Part shown: piece after piece, positions 16,486 through 24,274 of the stretch
How the letters are laid out: each line of letters begins with the position of its first letter
Position numbering within the stretch: position 1 is the stretch's first letter
From: Desulfovibrio sp. 86
GTDB lineage: Bacteria > Desulfobacterota > Desulfovibrionia > Desulfovibrionales > Desulfovibrionaceae
Direction of reading: 5' to 3'
Length of the DNA: 64,000 nt
NCBI RefSeq assembly: GCF_902702915.1
Contig: NZ_LR738849.1
Location: forward strand, 3,178,001-3,242,000
Notes under the pieces: generated by a model
Database searches by the model: none
Told to the model about the DNA's origin: nothing
What the model saw: the letters and a program-made list of their open reading frames with translations, nothing else
Translations under genes and position numbers: made by a program

Positions 16486-16696
16486 TGTCTGCCCCCTGCT
16501 TGCCAAGGTTCTCTATAAACGCGTCGATGTCCTCGGCTTTCCAGACAGTAGTGCGGGGGCCGATCTTGATGGGTTGGGGAAAGCGTCCGGTGCGGCACCC
16601 CTCCAAAAATGAGCTTCTGCTGATGGAAAGGCGAGCCAGAACCTCTTTAATACGGAGTAGCCGCTTAATGGATGATTCAACTTGTTTCTGTGACAT
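16478..16696 (-). CDS. AlpA-family excision/regulatory protein
   Basis: The 72-residue protein carries an AlpA/excisionase HTH: LRIKEVLARLSISRSSFL, then GRFPQPIKIGPRTTVWKAED. AlpA-like proteins activate integrase genes or serve as recombination directionality factors in P4-like islands. The AGGAGGC ribosome site lies eight to nine bases upstream of ATG 16696 but is wholly contained in a 12-bp hairpin followed by five T residues (16702-16732). The gene overlaps the primase-helicase gene. It is the natural switch for excision by the integrase at 18177. Confidence 0.8.
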   Translation of the reverse strand: MSQKQVESSIKRLLRIKEVLARLSISRSSFLEGCRTGRFPQPIKIGPRTTVWKAEDIDAFIENLGKQGADNE

Positions 16697-16732
16697 AAAA
16701 AGCCTCCTAAGTTTTTATTGAACTTAGGAGGC
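16697..16732 (-). promoter_or_regulatory. Terminator-like hairpin that sequesters the alpA ribosome site
   Basis: On the coding strand, GCCTCCTAAGTT (plus-strand arm 16702-16713) pairs perfectly with AACTTAGGAGGC (16721-16732) over a seven-base loop. TTTTT and the ATG follow immediately. The Shine-Dalgarno AGGAGGC is inside the stem, and stem plus U-run also fits an intrinsic terminator. Either way alpA expression would need the hairpin to be melted or bypassed. Confidence 0.65.
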
Positions 16733-16757
16733 ACTAAAGCACTAAAAACACTGAAAA

Positions 16758-16810
16758 ACCGGGAGTGTAGGCTGGGAAATATCGGGAAAATCCGGGAAAA
16801 ACCGGGAATG
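16758..16810. repeat. Short tandem CCGGGAAAA-type repeats
   Basis: Five imperfect units with the core C(C)GGGAA recur about every 10-12 bases upstream of alpA: around 16758, 16772, 16782, 16792 and 16802. The helical spacing suggests a binding array for a regulator or replication initiator. No element of the same kind was seen elsewhere in the window. Confidence 0.5.
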
Positions 16811-16819
16811 TTGGCAAAA

Positions 16820-17821
16820 TTATTCTGTGTAGTAGCGTCCTTCTGCCAGTTCCAAATGCTTCCGGGCGTGTTTAGCTCTGGCGCTGTCTGTAATGCCTTC
16901 TCCGCGCAAAATAGTTCCGATTTCTGTTATGCTTTTGATGCCCACCCAATAGTGGAGAGCATAGGCGATTGGAGCATCTTCCTTATACCCGGCAATCCGC
17001 ATATCGTTACAGACTTGTTGCCCTGTCTTTCCTTCCCATAAAGAGCGGGGAATGAGAATCATACCCTCTTTTTGTCCATGCTCCGCAACTTCGGGCAGGG
17101 TATTCGGGGGCGCTTCCTCCCCAACGGACGACGGAATATGCGTTTCGGTAATTATATCTGATTGTTCGGGTTCGGGAACTGGCGGCATTTTTTGTGCAGC
17201 CCTTTTGATAACAAACTCGACCATCTTTTCCGTGATGCCTTTTACTTCCTTGACGAAAGGGAAGCCCCGAATAACAGACCAGTAGTGAATGGCCGATAGA
17301 TTATTCACGGCAACCGTATCGGGGAATATATTTAACAGAACATGGGGAGCAGAAAGTTTCAGGTCAATGTTTTTCACCCCTTCTACCCTGGTGATGCTGG
17401 CAATATTTTTCTCCACCAACTCAAGATGATAAAAGAGAAATGTTCTGTCAGAATCATTTACAGCGGATTTACTGTCATACGTTGTCTCGACTATGTAATC
17501 GAAACCACTTTCTAAATCCTTGAAAGATATGCGCCGTGCCATTTCATAGAAAAAATCGACTATCCATTTTGCATATGTTTCTGTTGGGAAGTATTTTTCC
17601 GGTATCTGGTGGGTTTCAGGGAAAGGCGGATTCTCTACCTTGTAAAGCCGGGAGCATTCAGCGGCGGGATATTTCCAATAAGAGGAATACGCCTTTTGCC
17701 ACAGTTCATAGGGAAAGACGCCATCAGGGGATAGGTAGTCCAGGAGTTCTTGAGGTTCATATTCGCCCAGGCCGTATGCCTGTTTGACTCTGAACAAAGG
17801 TATTTTTTGCGGCTCAAACAT
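16820..17821 (-). CDS. Hypothetical island protein
   Basis: I do not recognise this 333-residue protein. It starts MFEPQKIPLFRVKQAYGL and has an N-terminal half rich in aromatic and acidic residues, a proline-rich linker at about residues 230-265 and a compact C-terminal part (PRSLWEGKTGQQVCNDMRIA, then GYKEDAPIAYALHYW). That last segment could be a small helical DNA-binding domain. I prefer the ATG at 17821; extending to 17893 would run through the dispersed repeat. No convincing ribosome site is visible. It lies between alpA and the integrase, where P4-like islands often keep accessory regulators. Confidence 0.5.
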   Translation of the reverse strand: MFEPQKIPLFRVKQAYGLGEYEPQELLDYLSPDGVFPYELWQKAYSSYWKYPAAECSRLYKVENPPFPETHQIPEKYFPTETYAKWIVDFFYEMARRISFKDLESGFDYIVETTYDSKSAVNDSDRTFLFYHLELVEKNIASITRVEGVKNIDLKLSAPHVLLNIFPDTVAVNNLSAIHYWSVIRGFPFVKEVKGITEKMVEFVIKRAAQKMPPVPEPEQSDIITETHIPSSVGEEAPPNTLPEVAEHGQKEGMILIPRSLWEGKTGQQVCNDMRIAGYKEDAPIAYALHYWVGIKSITEIGTILRGEGITDSARAKHARKHLELAEGRYYTE

Positions 17822-17891
17822 GGATTTATCAGTACAACAAAGGCCACAGATGGGCAATAAGCAGAAGGGCGGCGCGGTTTTTGTGAGCGGC

Positions 17892-17944
17892 ACCCCAAAG
17901 AAGTGCCGCGCTGCAAAAATCCGTGCCGCCCTGGTGGGTCAGCT
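17892..17944 (+). repeat. Dispersed 53-bp repeat, copy 2
   Basis: This copy matches 9258-9310 in the same orientation with three differences. In it the sequence GCGGCAC and GTGCCGC, separated by nine bases, forms a clean hairpin that is weaker in copy 1. Confidence 0.75.
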
Positions 17945-17957
17945 TGTGTTTGCTCGA

Positions 17958-18149
17958 TTAGCTATACCACGCCCTGACCATATCAAGGCCATCGTAGCCG
18001 AATTGTTTCATATGCTCTTTTTCTTCTTCGCTCCAGCCGGTATCTTTGACGGTGATTTGAGCATTTTCCGGTATTTCCCCAATGGAAACGGTGAGTTCGT
18101 TTGTTTCGGCAGAATCATATTCTATTGTATCAAGTTGGTATTCAAACAT
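17958..18149 (-). CDS. Small acidic hypothetical protein
   Basis: A 63-residue acidic protein with no recognised family. It is preceded by AGGAGGAAAT directly before ATG 18149, one of the best ribosome sites in the region, so I regard it as real. The protein is rich in Glu and Asp and contains TGWSEEEKEHMKQFGYDGLD. It sits between the integrase (stop at 18177) and the repeat at 17892 on the same strand, so it is probably co-transcribed with the integrase. Confidence 0.6.
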   Translation of the reverse strand: MFEYQLDTIEYDSAETNELTVSIGEIPENAQITVKDTGWSEEEKEHMKQFGYDGLDMVRAWYS

Positions 18150-18176
18150 ATTTCCTCCTGTATCACTGTTCTGCCG

Positions 18177-19511
18177 TCAAACGGCTATGCAATCCACTTG
18201 TTCAGTGCTGTCATGCTCACTGGATACTTGCTTTTTTCTTTTCCGGGCCTTGTTTGCCTGAACATGCAGCCAGTCTGCGTATTTTTGTACCACTTGCCTT
18301 CTCATTCTAAGATACTTGGCGTGGTTATAGGCTTGTGACACTTCATTGCCGATATTATGGGAAAGCTGCTTTTCAACGGCCTCAAAATTGTAACCAAGCT
18401 CGTTGCCGGTCGTTGAGAACATGCCTCTAAGCCCGTGTGTGGTCAGTTCGCCCACGGAGTAGCCCAAACCTTCAAGAATCAGCTTGCGTAGCGTTTCAGG
18501 AACTATATGGAGGTTGCCCGCTCCGCCGGGAAACATATATTCAAAGTCGCCGGTGATTTTGTGAAGCTCGGTCAAAACCTTCAACGCCTGTTCACTCAAT
18601 GGACATTCATCGTTTTCAAGGCCGGTTTTGGTGTTTTCCGCATCTTTTCGCCAAAGTTTCTGCTCAAAGTCAATCTCGGTCCATTTGCCCTCGCAGACTT
18701 CGTGAGGCCGCTTCATAGTGTATAAAACCAGCCATAAGCCGTGGATGGTGTACGGAAGGGCTTTCGTTCCCTTGTACTTGGGCTTGTAATCTTCCAGGCG
18801 CACAACAAAATCACCGATGGCCGCTGGTTCCACAAGGGTGGCGTGGTGCTTGGCCTTTACCCGCTTCTTGCGGTATCTGCCCAAATTTTGCGCGACATTC
18901 GGGAGGCTTTTGTCGTGCAGCTCCGCGTATTCGTAGAGCTGCTTCCAGACACCCGCAACTTTTTTCGCCTGGGCATGTTTTTCCGATTCGGTGAGCAAGC
19001 GTATGCAGTCTTCGATCACGGCATGGGTTATATCCCTAAGTTTCATGTGGCCGTAAGGTTTGACAATATATTTCTGCGCCCTGTCGCTCTTGGTCTTGAT
19101 GGTATTTTTTGACCAGTTGGGGTCGCTTTTGAGCCACTTTTCGACATACTGCTTTACTGTCCAGTGTTGCGGCGAATCGGGTGGCGCGGGGGTATCGGGG
19201 TTTCTTTTTTGAGCTTTGGCTTTTCGCGCCATTTGAGGCGGAACAAAGAGGGCGGGGTGAAGCCCCTGGTCGAGATGGGCGCGGAAGGCGGCGTTTAATT
19301 GCCTTGCTTCCGCCAGAGAGGTATCGGGAAAAGCGCCGAGCGTTTTATTGTTGGCCTTGCCTTCCCAACGGAAGCGGGCAATCCATTTTTTCGTGCAACC
19401 CTTCCTTACGGACGGTTCGACGTGAAGCTCCAGGGCTTCGCCGTCGCCGTAGGCTGCTTTTTTGTCGGTAGCCTTTACTCCCTCAACGAATTTGACAGTG
19501 AGTTTTCCCAT
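18177..19511 (-). CDS. int: P4-type tyrosine integrase
   Basis: The 444-residue protein has the P4-integrase layout: an N-terminal DUF4102 arm-binding domain (ALELHVEPSVRKGCTKKWIA), a core-binding domain around residues 130-220 and the catalytic domain. The active-site set is visible as Arg in TMKRPHEVCEGKW, His-x-x-Arg in THGLRGMFSTTG, His in KQLSHNIGNEV and Tyr in AYNHAKYLRMRRQVV. I start it at ATG 19511, which has GGAGC upstream; an upstream in-frame start would run through the leader hairpin. Its 5' end lies 180 bases from the tRNA-Glu-like attachment repeat at 19693. It should catalyse integration and excision of the 3735-19733 island, with the AlpA-like protein as a likely partner. Confidence 0.92.
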   Translation of the reverse strand: MGKLTVKFVEGVKATDKKAAYGDGEALELHVEPSVRKGCTKKWIARFRWEGKANNKTLGAFPDTSLAEARQLNAAFRAHLDQGLHPALFVPPQMARKAKAQKRNPDTPAPPDSPQHWTVKQYVEKWLKSDPNWSKNTIKTKSDRAQKYIVKPYGHMKLRDITHAVIEDCIRLLTESEKHAQAKKVAGVWKQLYEYAELHDKSLPNVAQNLGRYRKKRVKAKHHATLVEPAAIGDFVVRLEDYKPKYKGTKALPYTIHGLWLVLYTMKRPHEVCEGKWTEIDFEQKLWRKDAENTKTGLENDECPLSEQALKVLTELHKITGDFEYMFPGGAGNLHIVPETLRKLILEGLGYSVGELTTHGLRGMFSTTGNELGYNFEAVEKQLSHNIGNEVSQAYNHAKYLRMRRQVVQKYADWLHVQANKARKRKKQVSSEHDSTEQVDCIAV

Positions 19512-19530
19512 GTGAAGCTCCAAAAAAAAC

Positions 19531-19622
19531 GTGAGTAGGTATTTGCTTTGTAGCAAATTCCTACTCACATTTCAACTCACATCGGCGCTGGACTGAAGCG
19601 GATAAATGCGGACCTACTCACA
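19531..19622. promoter_or_regulatory. Integrase leader hairpin and repeated CCTACTCACA sites
   Basis: GTGAGTAGGTATTTGC (19531-19546) and GCAAATTCCTACTCAC (19553-19568) form an inverted repeat with one mismatch over a six-base loop. The element CCTACTCACA occurs at 19560-19569 and again at 19613-19622, with an inverted copy at 19531-19539. The position between the integrase start and the attachment core fits integrase or AlpA arm-type binding sites. Confidence 0.55.
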
Positions 19623-19692
19623 CATTTTTGGCTTCAAAGTATTGCTATTACAGCGACTTAAAAAACTTCCTCGAACCTCTGTGATAAAAGTT

Positions 19693-19733
19693 TTGGCGTC
19701 CCCAAGGGGATTTGAACCCCTGTCGACGGCGTG
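19693..19733 (-). repeat. Right attachment site: 3' fragment of tRNA-Glu
   Basis: Read on the minus strand this is the anticodon loop CTTTCAC, then the T-arm AGGGGTTCAAATCCCCT, the acceptor strand TGGGGAC, discriminator G and CCA: the 3' half of a tRNA-Glu. The expected 5' acceptor strand and D-arm are absent to the right, so this is not a working tRNA gene. The first 24 bases (19693-19716) are repeated at 3735-3758 with one mismatch. Confidence 0.7.
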
Positions 19734-19933
19734 AAAGCCGCTCGACAAGCGCTTGCCAGCCTTAAATATCAACGACTTACATGCACTGCATGGCGTGTAA
19801 ATGCACCCAAATGCAGATGCGTTTGTAACCCGTTTTTGTAACCCCTTTGCGATAGCCCATACTCGCAGAGAGGCCCGTTTGTGCTCCGTCTTCGGCCTTA
19901 CGAAGAGCAGCACATCTTTTTGTCGTCATCACG
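19734..19933. other. Junction sequence between the two elements
   Basis: No gene is supported here. A short direct repeat GTAACCC(G/C)(T)TTT at 19825-19850 and a small TGCATG-containing palindrome near 19780 are visible. This is where the end of the conjugation module meets the attachment fragment. Confidence 0.4.
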
Positions 19934-19967
19934 AAGCACCCCCCGTTTTGGGAATGGGTGCTTTTTT
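19934..19967 (+). terminator. Intrinsic terminator 1 of a tandem pair
   Basis: AAGCACCC (19934-19941) pairs with GGGTGCTT (19956-19963) and runs into six T residues. Together with the next terminator it insulates the conjugation module from transcription entering from the left. Confidence 0.8.
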
Positions 19968-19992
19968 GTTTTCGCTGACTGCCTCATGCCGA

Positions 19993-20035
19993 GACCCACC
20001 CCTGTACCTGCCGGTACCGGGGTGGGTCTTTTTTT
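19993..20035 (+). terminator. Intrinsic terminator 2 of a tandem pair
   Basis: GACCCACCCC (19993-20002) pairs perfectly with GGGGTGGGTC (20019-20028), and a run of seven T residues follows. An inner GTACC / GGTAC pairing extends the structure. Confidence 0.85.
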
Positions 20036-20339
20036 GTGCCCGCCCCTTTGGCGAAACACCCTCCGGGGTGTCGTCGTGGGGTGGTTCCCACGGCCTGACG
20101 AGCCAGCCGCTCGGTCAATCACCTCAAGCAAAGGAAATAGATTGAGGAAAGCCAGGGCCTAGATAGGCGAAAAGCCAATACGTTGGCGCGTATCGGCTTA
20201 ACAGCAGAGTGCAAAAATCCTTGTTCTGCGATGGAACGAGGAAACACTAACCCAAAGGGTTCCTCTTTGTCAAGCACATGGGGTCTGCCTGTTTTCGCTT
20301 TTTTTCGGCCCGCCCCGTGTTGGGGAGGAGCGCGTGACC
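20036..20339. other. Leader region of the replication-type gene
   Basis: No gene is supported. The stretch contains two further small hairpins (ACACCC / GGGTGT near 20058-20072; GCCAATACG / CGTATCGGC near 20174-20197) ahead of the start at 20340. It is a candidate for replication control or a vegetative origin, by position only. Confidence 0.4.
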
Positions 20340-21542
20340 ATGCAGACATTTGCACCCAGAGGAAAGATTCACGGGCCGATTTTACCACAGTTTGTGTTGG
20401 AAACCTCACTAAGTTTTGGAGCCAAGATCATGTACGCCCTGCTGTGCAACTACGCTTCGGAAAACGATCATTGCTGGCCGTCACAGGCTACGTTGGCCGT
20501 TCGGCTCTCGTGTAGCGTGAGCAGTGTGAAAAAGTATCTGGCCGAGTTGGCCGGAGCACAGCTCATCAGTGTGCGCCGTGAGCAATATCGCTCATCTGTC
20601 TACTATATGTTGCAACCGACAACGCTGAAGACGGTTCGTCATGAAGCAGCAAAGTCTGACCCCCAGGGGACAAATCCTGTCTGTCGCCAGTCAGATGCTG
20701 CCTGCGCACAGCCAAATTCTGGCTACATAAATACTCTTAACAAGCAAAGAGAAATACAAAATCCCCCCTTACCCCCCGTGCCGCAAATGCCTCCAAAGGT
20801 CGTGCCCACACCCACACGCCCTGCTGCGGGGGGTGGGGGGTCTTTTCTTCATGATTTTGAAAAAGCCTGGGAACTCTACCCCAAAAAAGAGGCCAAGGGC
20901 TTGGCCCGTGTCGCCTGGCAGCATCTCAAGCGTATGGGACAGCTTCCGGCCCTGACGGAACTTGAAGCCAGCATCCGCCACTTCATGTCCACGGAAAACT
21001 GGCAGCGAGAACAAGGGCGCTTTGTGCCCCAGATGGGCAACTGGCTCAAAGGGCAACGCTGGCTGGATACGTCTGCCCCTGTAGCCGCTGTCACCACACA
21101 GGAAGCGGCCAAGACGCAACAGGCGGTCAGTGCTGCGCAGGCCATGCAGGTGCAGCACGAAGCCGACAAGGCCCGGCGCAAAGACGAGTTGGAAACCCTG
21201 CGGCCAACCTTTGCTGCTTTTGCCGCAAAATTCCACGAGAAGGAAAGCCCCTGGCATATGCCGATGGCCTTTGGCCTGTGGGCATATTTGCACGGCAAAC
21301 ACATGGCCCCCACGCCTGCCGATGTGCCGGACGACAACAGCCTGGGCATCGTCGCCTTTCTGCAAGCCTTCAAGCGGCGTTGCGAAGAGGCTGCCTGGCA
21401 GCAGGCCCATGCTCATAATCCCGCCCTGAACTCCTTTGCGGGCCAGTACGCCGCCAAGGCCGCGCCGCACAACGATACTTCGCTGCACCATCCGCTGTTT
21501 TCCCGAAGGCCTCCGCAAGAAGCCTTCGGCAGGGCTGTTTGA
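20340..21542 (+). CDS. HTH replication-type protein at the head of the tra operon
   Basis: The 400-residue protein opens with a winged helix of the HTH_36 class found in plasmid and phage replication initiators: FGAKIMYALLCNYASENDHC and SQATLAVRLSCSVSSVKKYL, residues about 27-70. A proline-rich linker follows, then a helical region (FEKAWELYPKKEAKGLARVA) that resembles the DnaD/DnaT-like primosome loader part of many plasmid Rep proteins. The ATG at 20340 has GGGGAGGAG nine bases upstream; GTG 20334 is too close to it. The gene ends 25 bases before dotH. It could start replication of the element or regulate the operon; by sequence alone I cannot choose. Confidence 0.6.
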   Translation: MQTFAPRGKIHGPILPQFVLETSLSFGAKIMYALLCNYASENDHCWPSQATLAVRLSCSVSSVKKYLAELAGAQLISVRREQYRSSVYYMLQPTTLKTVRHEAAKSDPQGTNPVCRQSDAACAQPNSGYINTLNKQREIQNPPLPPVPQMPPKVVPTPTRPAAGGGGSFLHDFEKAWELYPKKEAKGLARVAWQHLKRMGQLPALTELEASIRHFMSTENWQREQGRFVPQMGNWLKGQRWLDTSAPVAAVTTQEAAKTQQAVSAAQAMQVQHEADKARRKDELETLRPTFAAFAAKFHEKESPWHMPMAFGLWAYLHGKHMAPTPADVPDDNSLGIVAFLQAFKRRCEEAAWQQAHAHNPALNSFAGQYAAKAAPHNDTSLHHPLFSRRPPQEAFGRAV

Positions 21543-21567
21543 CGACTTTAACACGAGGGGATTTTTC

Positions 21568-22638
21568 GTGAAACAAACACATTTTTATTGCCTGCTCCCG
21601 GCACTGACCATGCTGCTGTGGGGCTTTCCGGCAGGGGCTGCGGAACAAGCTCCCGCACCTCCGGCACCCGTAATCGGCCAACAAGGGATTGTCCTTGGGC
21701 AACCGGAAATGCAGCGGCCTGCCGCTGCGCCCCTTCCTCCGGCTGCGGCGCTTCCTGCAACGCCTGCCGCTCCGGCAGCGCCGCCCGCGCAGGCGGCAAC
21801 ACCTGCTGTACAGGCTGAAGCCAAAAAACAGCCGGATGTCCAGACGCTGTTTCAGGAAAGCCTGCGGCAGATGATGCCGCTCGATGACAGCCAGATTCAG
21901 GAATACCGCAAGCATTCGGATCAGCGCGAACGGGCCTTGCTGCCGGTGTCGCCCGCCTTGGCGTCACGCACGGTTCGGGTGTCGCTGGAGCCGGGCACAG
22001 CCCCGATCAAGGTATTCACCACGGCCAATATCGCCACGTCACTGCTCATCCACGATTCCACGGGGCAGCCCTGGCCCATCACTTCCGTGACCAACGGCGG
22101 GCCGCATTTTTTCCAAGTGCTGCGCCCTGAACTGCCGGACGGGAATCTGCTCAACATCATGCCCACCCAGAGTTACGGCACCACAACCATCGTGGTCACG
22201 CTGGACAAGCAGGACATTCCACTGGTCATCCGGCTGGAATCCGACTCCGTGCGCGGGCCGGAGCGCCGGGCTGACGCGCTGGTGCTCTTTCAGATTGCCC
22301 AGCACGGCCCCAGGGCCAAGCCGCCTGTCATTCAGGACATCAAAGAGACCGTGAACTCGGCCATGCTGGCCTTTCTGGATCATGTGCCGCCAACAGGGGC
22401 TGTGCGGGTGCGCATGGAGCCGCGCCTGGACAAGGTACAAGTGTGGAAGCTGGGTGAGGCGCATTACATCCGCACCAATCACAGCATGATGTGGCCCGCC
22501 TGGTCGGCGGTGGTGCATGGCGCGGGCAGCATGAAGTGCTACGAGGTGCCTGTCACGTCACGGGTCATGCTCTCCATTGACGGAAAAATCCAGACTCTGG
22601 TGTTGAAGGATGCCGCAAGCGGTGAGGTAAAGCCATGA
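21568..22638 (+). CDS. dotH: DotH/IcmK (TraN)-type outer-membrane T4BSS core protein
   Basis: The 356-residue protein starts at GTG 21568, preceded by GAGGGG. It has a signal peptide (FYCLLPALTMLLWGFPAGAA), an Ala/Pro-rich spacer to about residue 90 and then the DotH domain. The domain carries PLDDSQIQEYRKHSDQRERA, the conserved RTVRVSLEPGTAPIKVFTT and LLIHDSTGQPWPITSV. DotH with DotC and DotD builds the outer-membrane ring of type IVB secretion systems. It overlaps dotG by four bases, as expected in a tightly packed operon. The N-terminal repeat-rich spacer is longer than in Legionella but such linkers vary. Confidence 0.88.
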   Translation: MKQTHFYCLLPALTMLLWGFPAGAAEQAPAPPAPVIGQQGIVLGQPEMQRPAAAPLPPAAALPATPAAPAAPPAQAATPAVQAEAKKQPDVQTLFQESLRQMMPLDDSQIQEYRKHSDQRERALLPVSPALASRTVRVSLEPGTAPIKVFTTANIATSLLIHDSTGQPWPITSVTNGGPHFFQVLRPELPDGNLLNIMPTQSYGTTTIVVTLDKQDIPLVIRLESDSVRGPERRADALVLFQIAQHGPRAKPPVIQDIKETVNSAMLAFLDHVPPTGAVRVRMEPRLDKVQVWKLGEAHYIRTNHSMMWPAWSAVVHGAGSMKCYEVPVTSRVMLSIDGKIQTLVLKDAASGEVKP

Positions 22639-23750
22639 GCGTCACCAGCACCGAAAAAAAGCGTCGCTTCTTCATGTTCGCCCTGTTGGGCGTGGCCGTG
22701 GCCGCTGTAATTGTGATTGGCTCCATGATGCTGTTTGCGCCGAAAAAGCCCCCGGCTTCGGCCAATCTGGGCACGGCCCGCACGGATGCCGTCAAAGGCC
22801 AGGCGGGCGGCGAAGGCTCGGAGGAGTACAACAAAAAGCTGGAAACTCACGATCAGCAAAAGGCCAACAGCGCCCTTGCCGCTGGCGAGAGCTTTATTCC
22901 CACGCCTGTGGGCACAAAGTCGCCGGTGGTGACGCGCAAGCCAGACACACCCCCGCCGCCCCCGCCAGTGACGCCGCCGCGTGTTGCGCCCGCACAGGCT
23001 CCGCGCACAGACAACACCCTGCAAAAACGGATGATGGAGGATTTGGCAGCACTGGACGCCAAACTTTCCGGTGTGGCTCTGGAGCAAGGAAAGATCGTTT
23101 TTGTGAGCGACTTTTCCAAGGACAAGACAGTGGCGGCTCCTGCGGCCATCGCAGGCGGCGCGGAACAGCCAACCGGCACCGCGGCGCTGGCTCTGAAGCC
23201 CGGCGACATGCTCTACGCCGTCATTGATACCGGCGTGAACTCTGACGTGCCGTCCGCTGTCATGGCGACCGTGGCCTCTGGCAAATACAAAAACGCCCGT
23301 CTGCTCGGCAAGTTTCAGCGTTTTGAGGAACGTCTGGTGCTGGCCTTCACCAGGGTCATTCTGCCGGACGGCTCGGACGCGCAGATTGAAGGCTATGCCG
23401 TTGACCCGGCCACGTCCGAAGCCTCTGTGGCCTCTTCGGTGGACACGCATTTTTTCAGCCGCTGGGGCGGGCTGGTGGCATCGGCCTTTCTGGAAGGCCT
23501 GTCCAACGCCAAAAAGTACAGCGGCTCGCAAAGCACCATCTATGGGGGCATGAACGGCCAGACCACGGATCAGATGGTCTGGAACACCTACAGCCCTGCG
23601 GATCAAGCGTGGATTGCCGCTGGCAAGGTGGGGGAAAAGGCCGGGAAAATCTTTGAAAAAGGCTTTGACCGTCCCCCTACAGTCTACCTCGAAAGCGGCA
23701 CGGCGGTGGGCATTCTCGTGCTCAACGTGAAGGCCCAATCAGGGAGGTGA
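22635..23750 (+). CDS. dotG: DotG/IcmE (TraO)-type core channel protein
   Basis: The 371-residue protein has a cytoplasmic N-terminus, one membrane helix (FFMFALLGVAVAAVIVIGSM, residues about 12-31), a proline-rich periplasmic linker and a C-terminal TrbI/VirB10-like domain. The domain is recognisable from LKPGDMLYAVIDTGVNSDVP, ARLLGKFQRFEERLVLAFTR and the ending ESGTAVGILVLNVK. It would span inner and outer membranes. It is much shorter than Legionella DotG because the pentapeptide repeats of the middle part are missing, as in the IncI plasmid homologue. It overlaps dotH by four bases. Confidence 0.9.
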   Translation: MSVTSTEKKRRFFMFALLGVAVAAVIVIGSMMLFAPKKPPASANLGTARTDAVKGQAGGEGSEEYNKKLETHDQQKANSALAAGESFIPTPVGTKSPVVTRKPDTPPPPPPVTPPRVAPAQAPRTDNTLQKRMMEDLAALDAKLSGVALEQGKIVFVSDFSKDKTVAAPAAIAGGAEQPTGTAALALKPGDMLYAVIDTGVNSDVPSAVMATVASGKYKNARLLGKFQRFEERLVLAFTRVILPDGSDAQIEGYAVDPATSEASVASSVDTHFFSRWGGLVASAFLEGLSNAKKYSGSQSTIYGGMNGQTTDQMVWNTYSPADQAWIAAGKVGEKAGKIFEKGFDRPPTVYLESGTAVGILVLNVKAQSGR

Positions 23751-23753
23751 TGT

Positions 23754-24260
23754 ATGGAAAATTACGTCGCCAACGTCATTCCGCACCTGCAACAATGGTG
23801 GCCCGTGATCATTGTGCTGGCCTACCTTGTGGGCATCGGCTTTGCGATGGTCTCGCTGGCACAAAGCGTCAGCCACAAGCACCGCTTCAGCCGTTCCACA
23901 GCCGTGTGGACGCTGTGGGCTGCCGTGCTTTTGCTGAACATCCCCGCGCTCATGGATTCTCTCGCCATGACCGTCTTCAACCAGACCTCGGAACAGACCC
24001 TGAGCTATTCGCCTCCGGCTTCGCCCGGCGCGGTCTACATCCAGTTCGCTGTTTACGGCATCGCCACGGTGGGAGTCATCGGCATCATCCGAGGCCTGTG
24101 CCTGCTGCGGGACACGCCCAATCAATCCATGAACCTGAGCCGCTGCATCGTGCATCTGTTCGGCGGCATCATCGCTGTGAACCTCGTCACCTTCCTGCGC
24201 GGCATCGGGGCCACACTGGGCGGTGATGTGCAGACAACCATTGCCAAAATCATCGGGTAA
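23754..24260 (+). CDS. Inner-membrane T4BSS protein, IcmC/TraQ-like
   Basis: The 168-residue protein has four membrane segments: VIIVLAYLVGIGFAMVSLA, TAVWTLWAAVLLLNIPALM, YGIATVGVIGIIRGLCLL and IVHLFGGIIAVNLVTFL. Size, topology and position between dotG and the IcmD-like gene match the IcmC/DotE-type proteins and IncI TraQ. Their role is unsettled; they sit in the inner-membrane part of the machine. The ribosome site GGGAGGTGATGT precedes ATG 23754. Confidence 0.65.
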   Translation: MENYVANVIPHLQQWWPVIIVLAYLVGIGFAMVSLAQSVSHKHRFSRSTAVWTLWAAVLLLNIPALMDSLAMTVFNQTSEQTLSYSPPASPGAVYIQFAVYGIATVGVIGIIRGLCLLRDTPNQSMNLSRCIVHLFGGIIAVNLVTFLRGIGATLGGDVQTTIAKIIG

Positions 24261-24274
24261 TGAAGGAGGATTCT

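Noticed and set aside
19690-19780. Complete tRNA gene
   Set aside because: Only the 3' half (anticodon loop to CCA) is recognisable; no complementary 5' acceptor strand or D-arm is present.
22539-23738. 400-codon minus-strand frame
   Set aside because: It is antisense to dotG and rich in His/Arg/Gly; dotG has clear domains and coupled starts.
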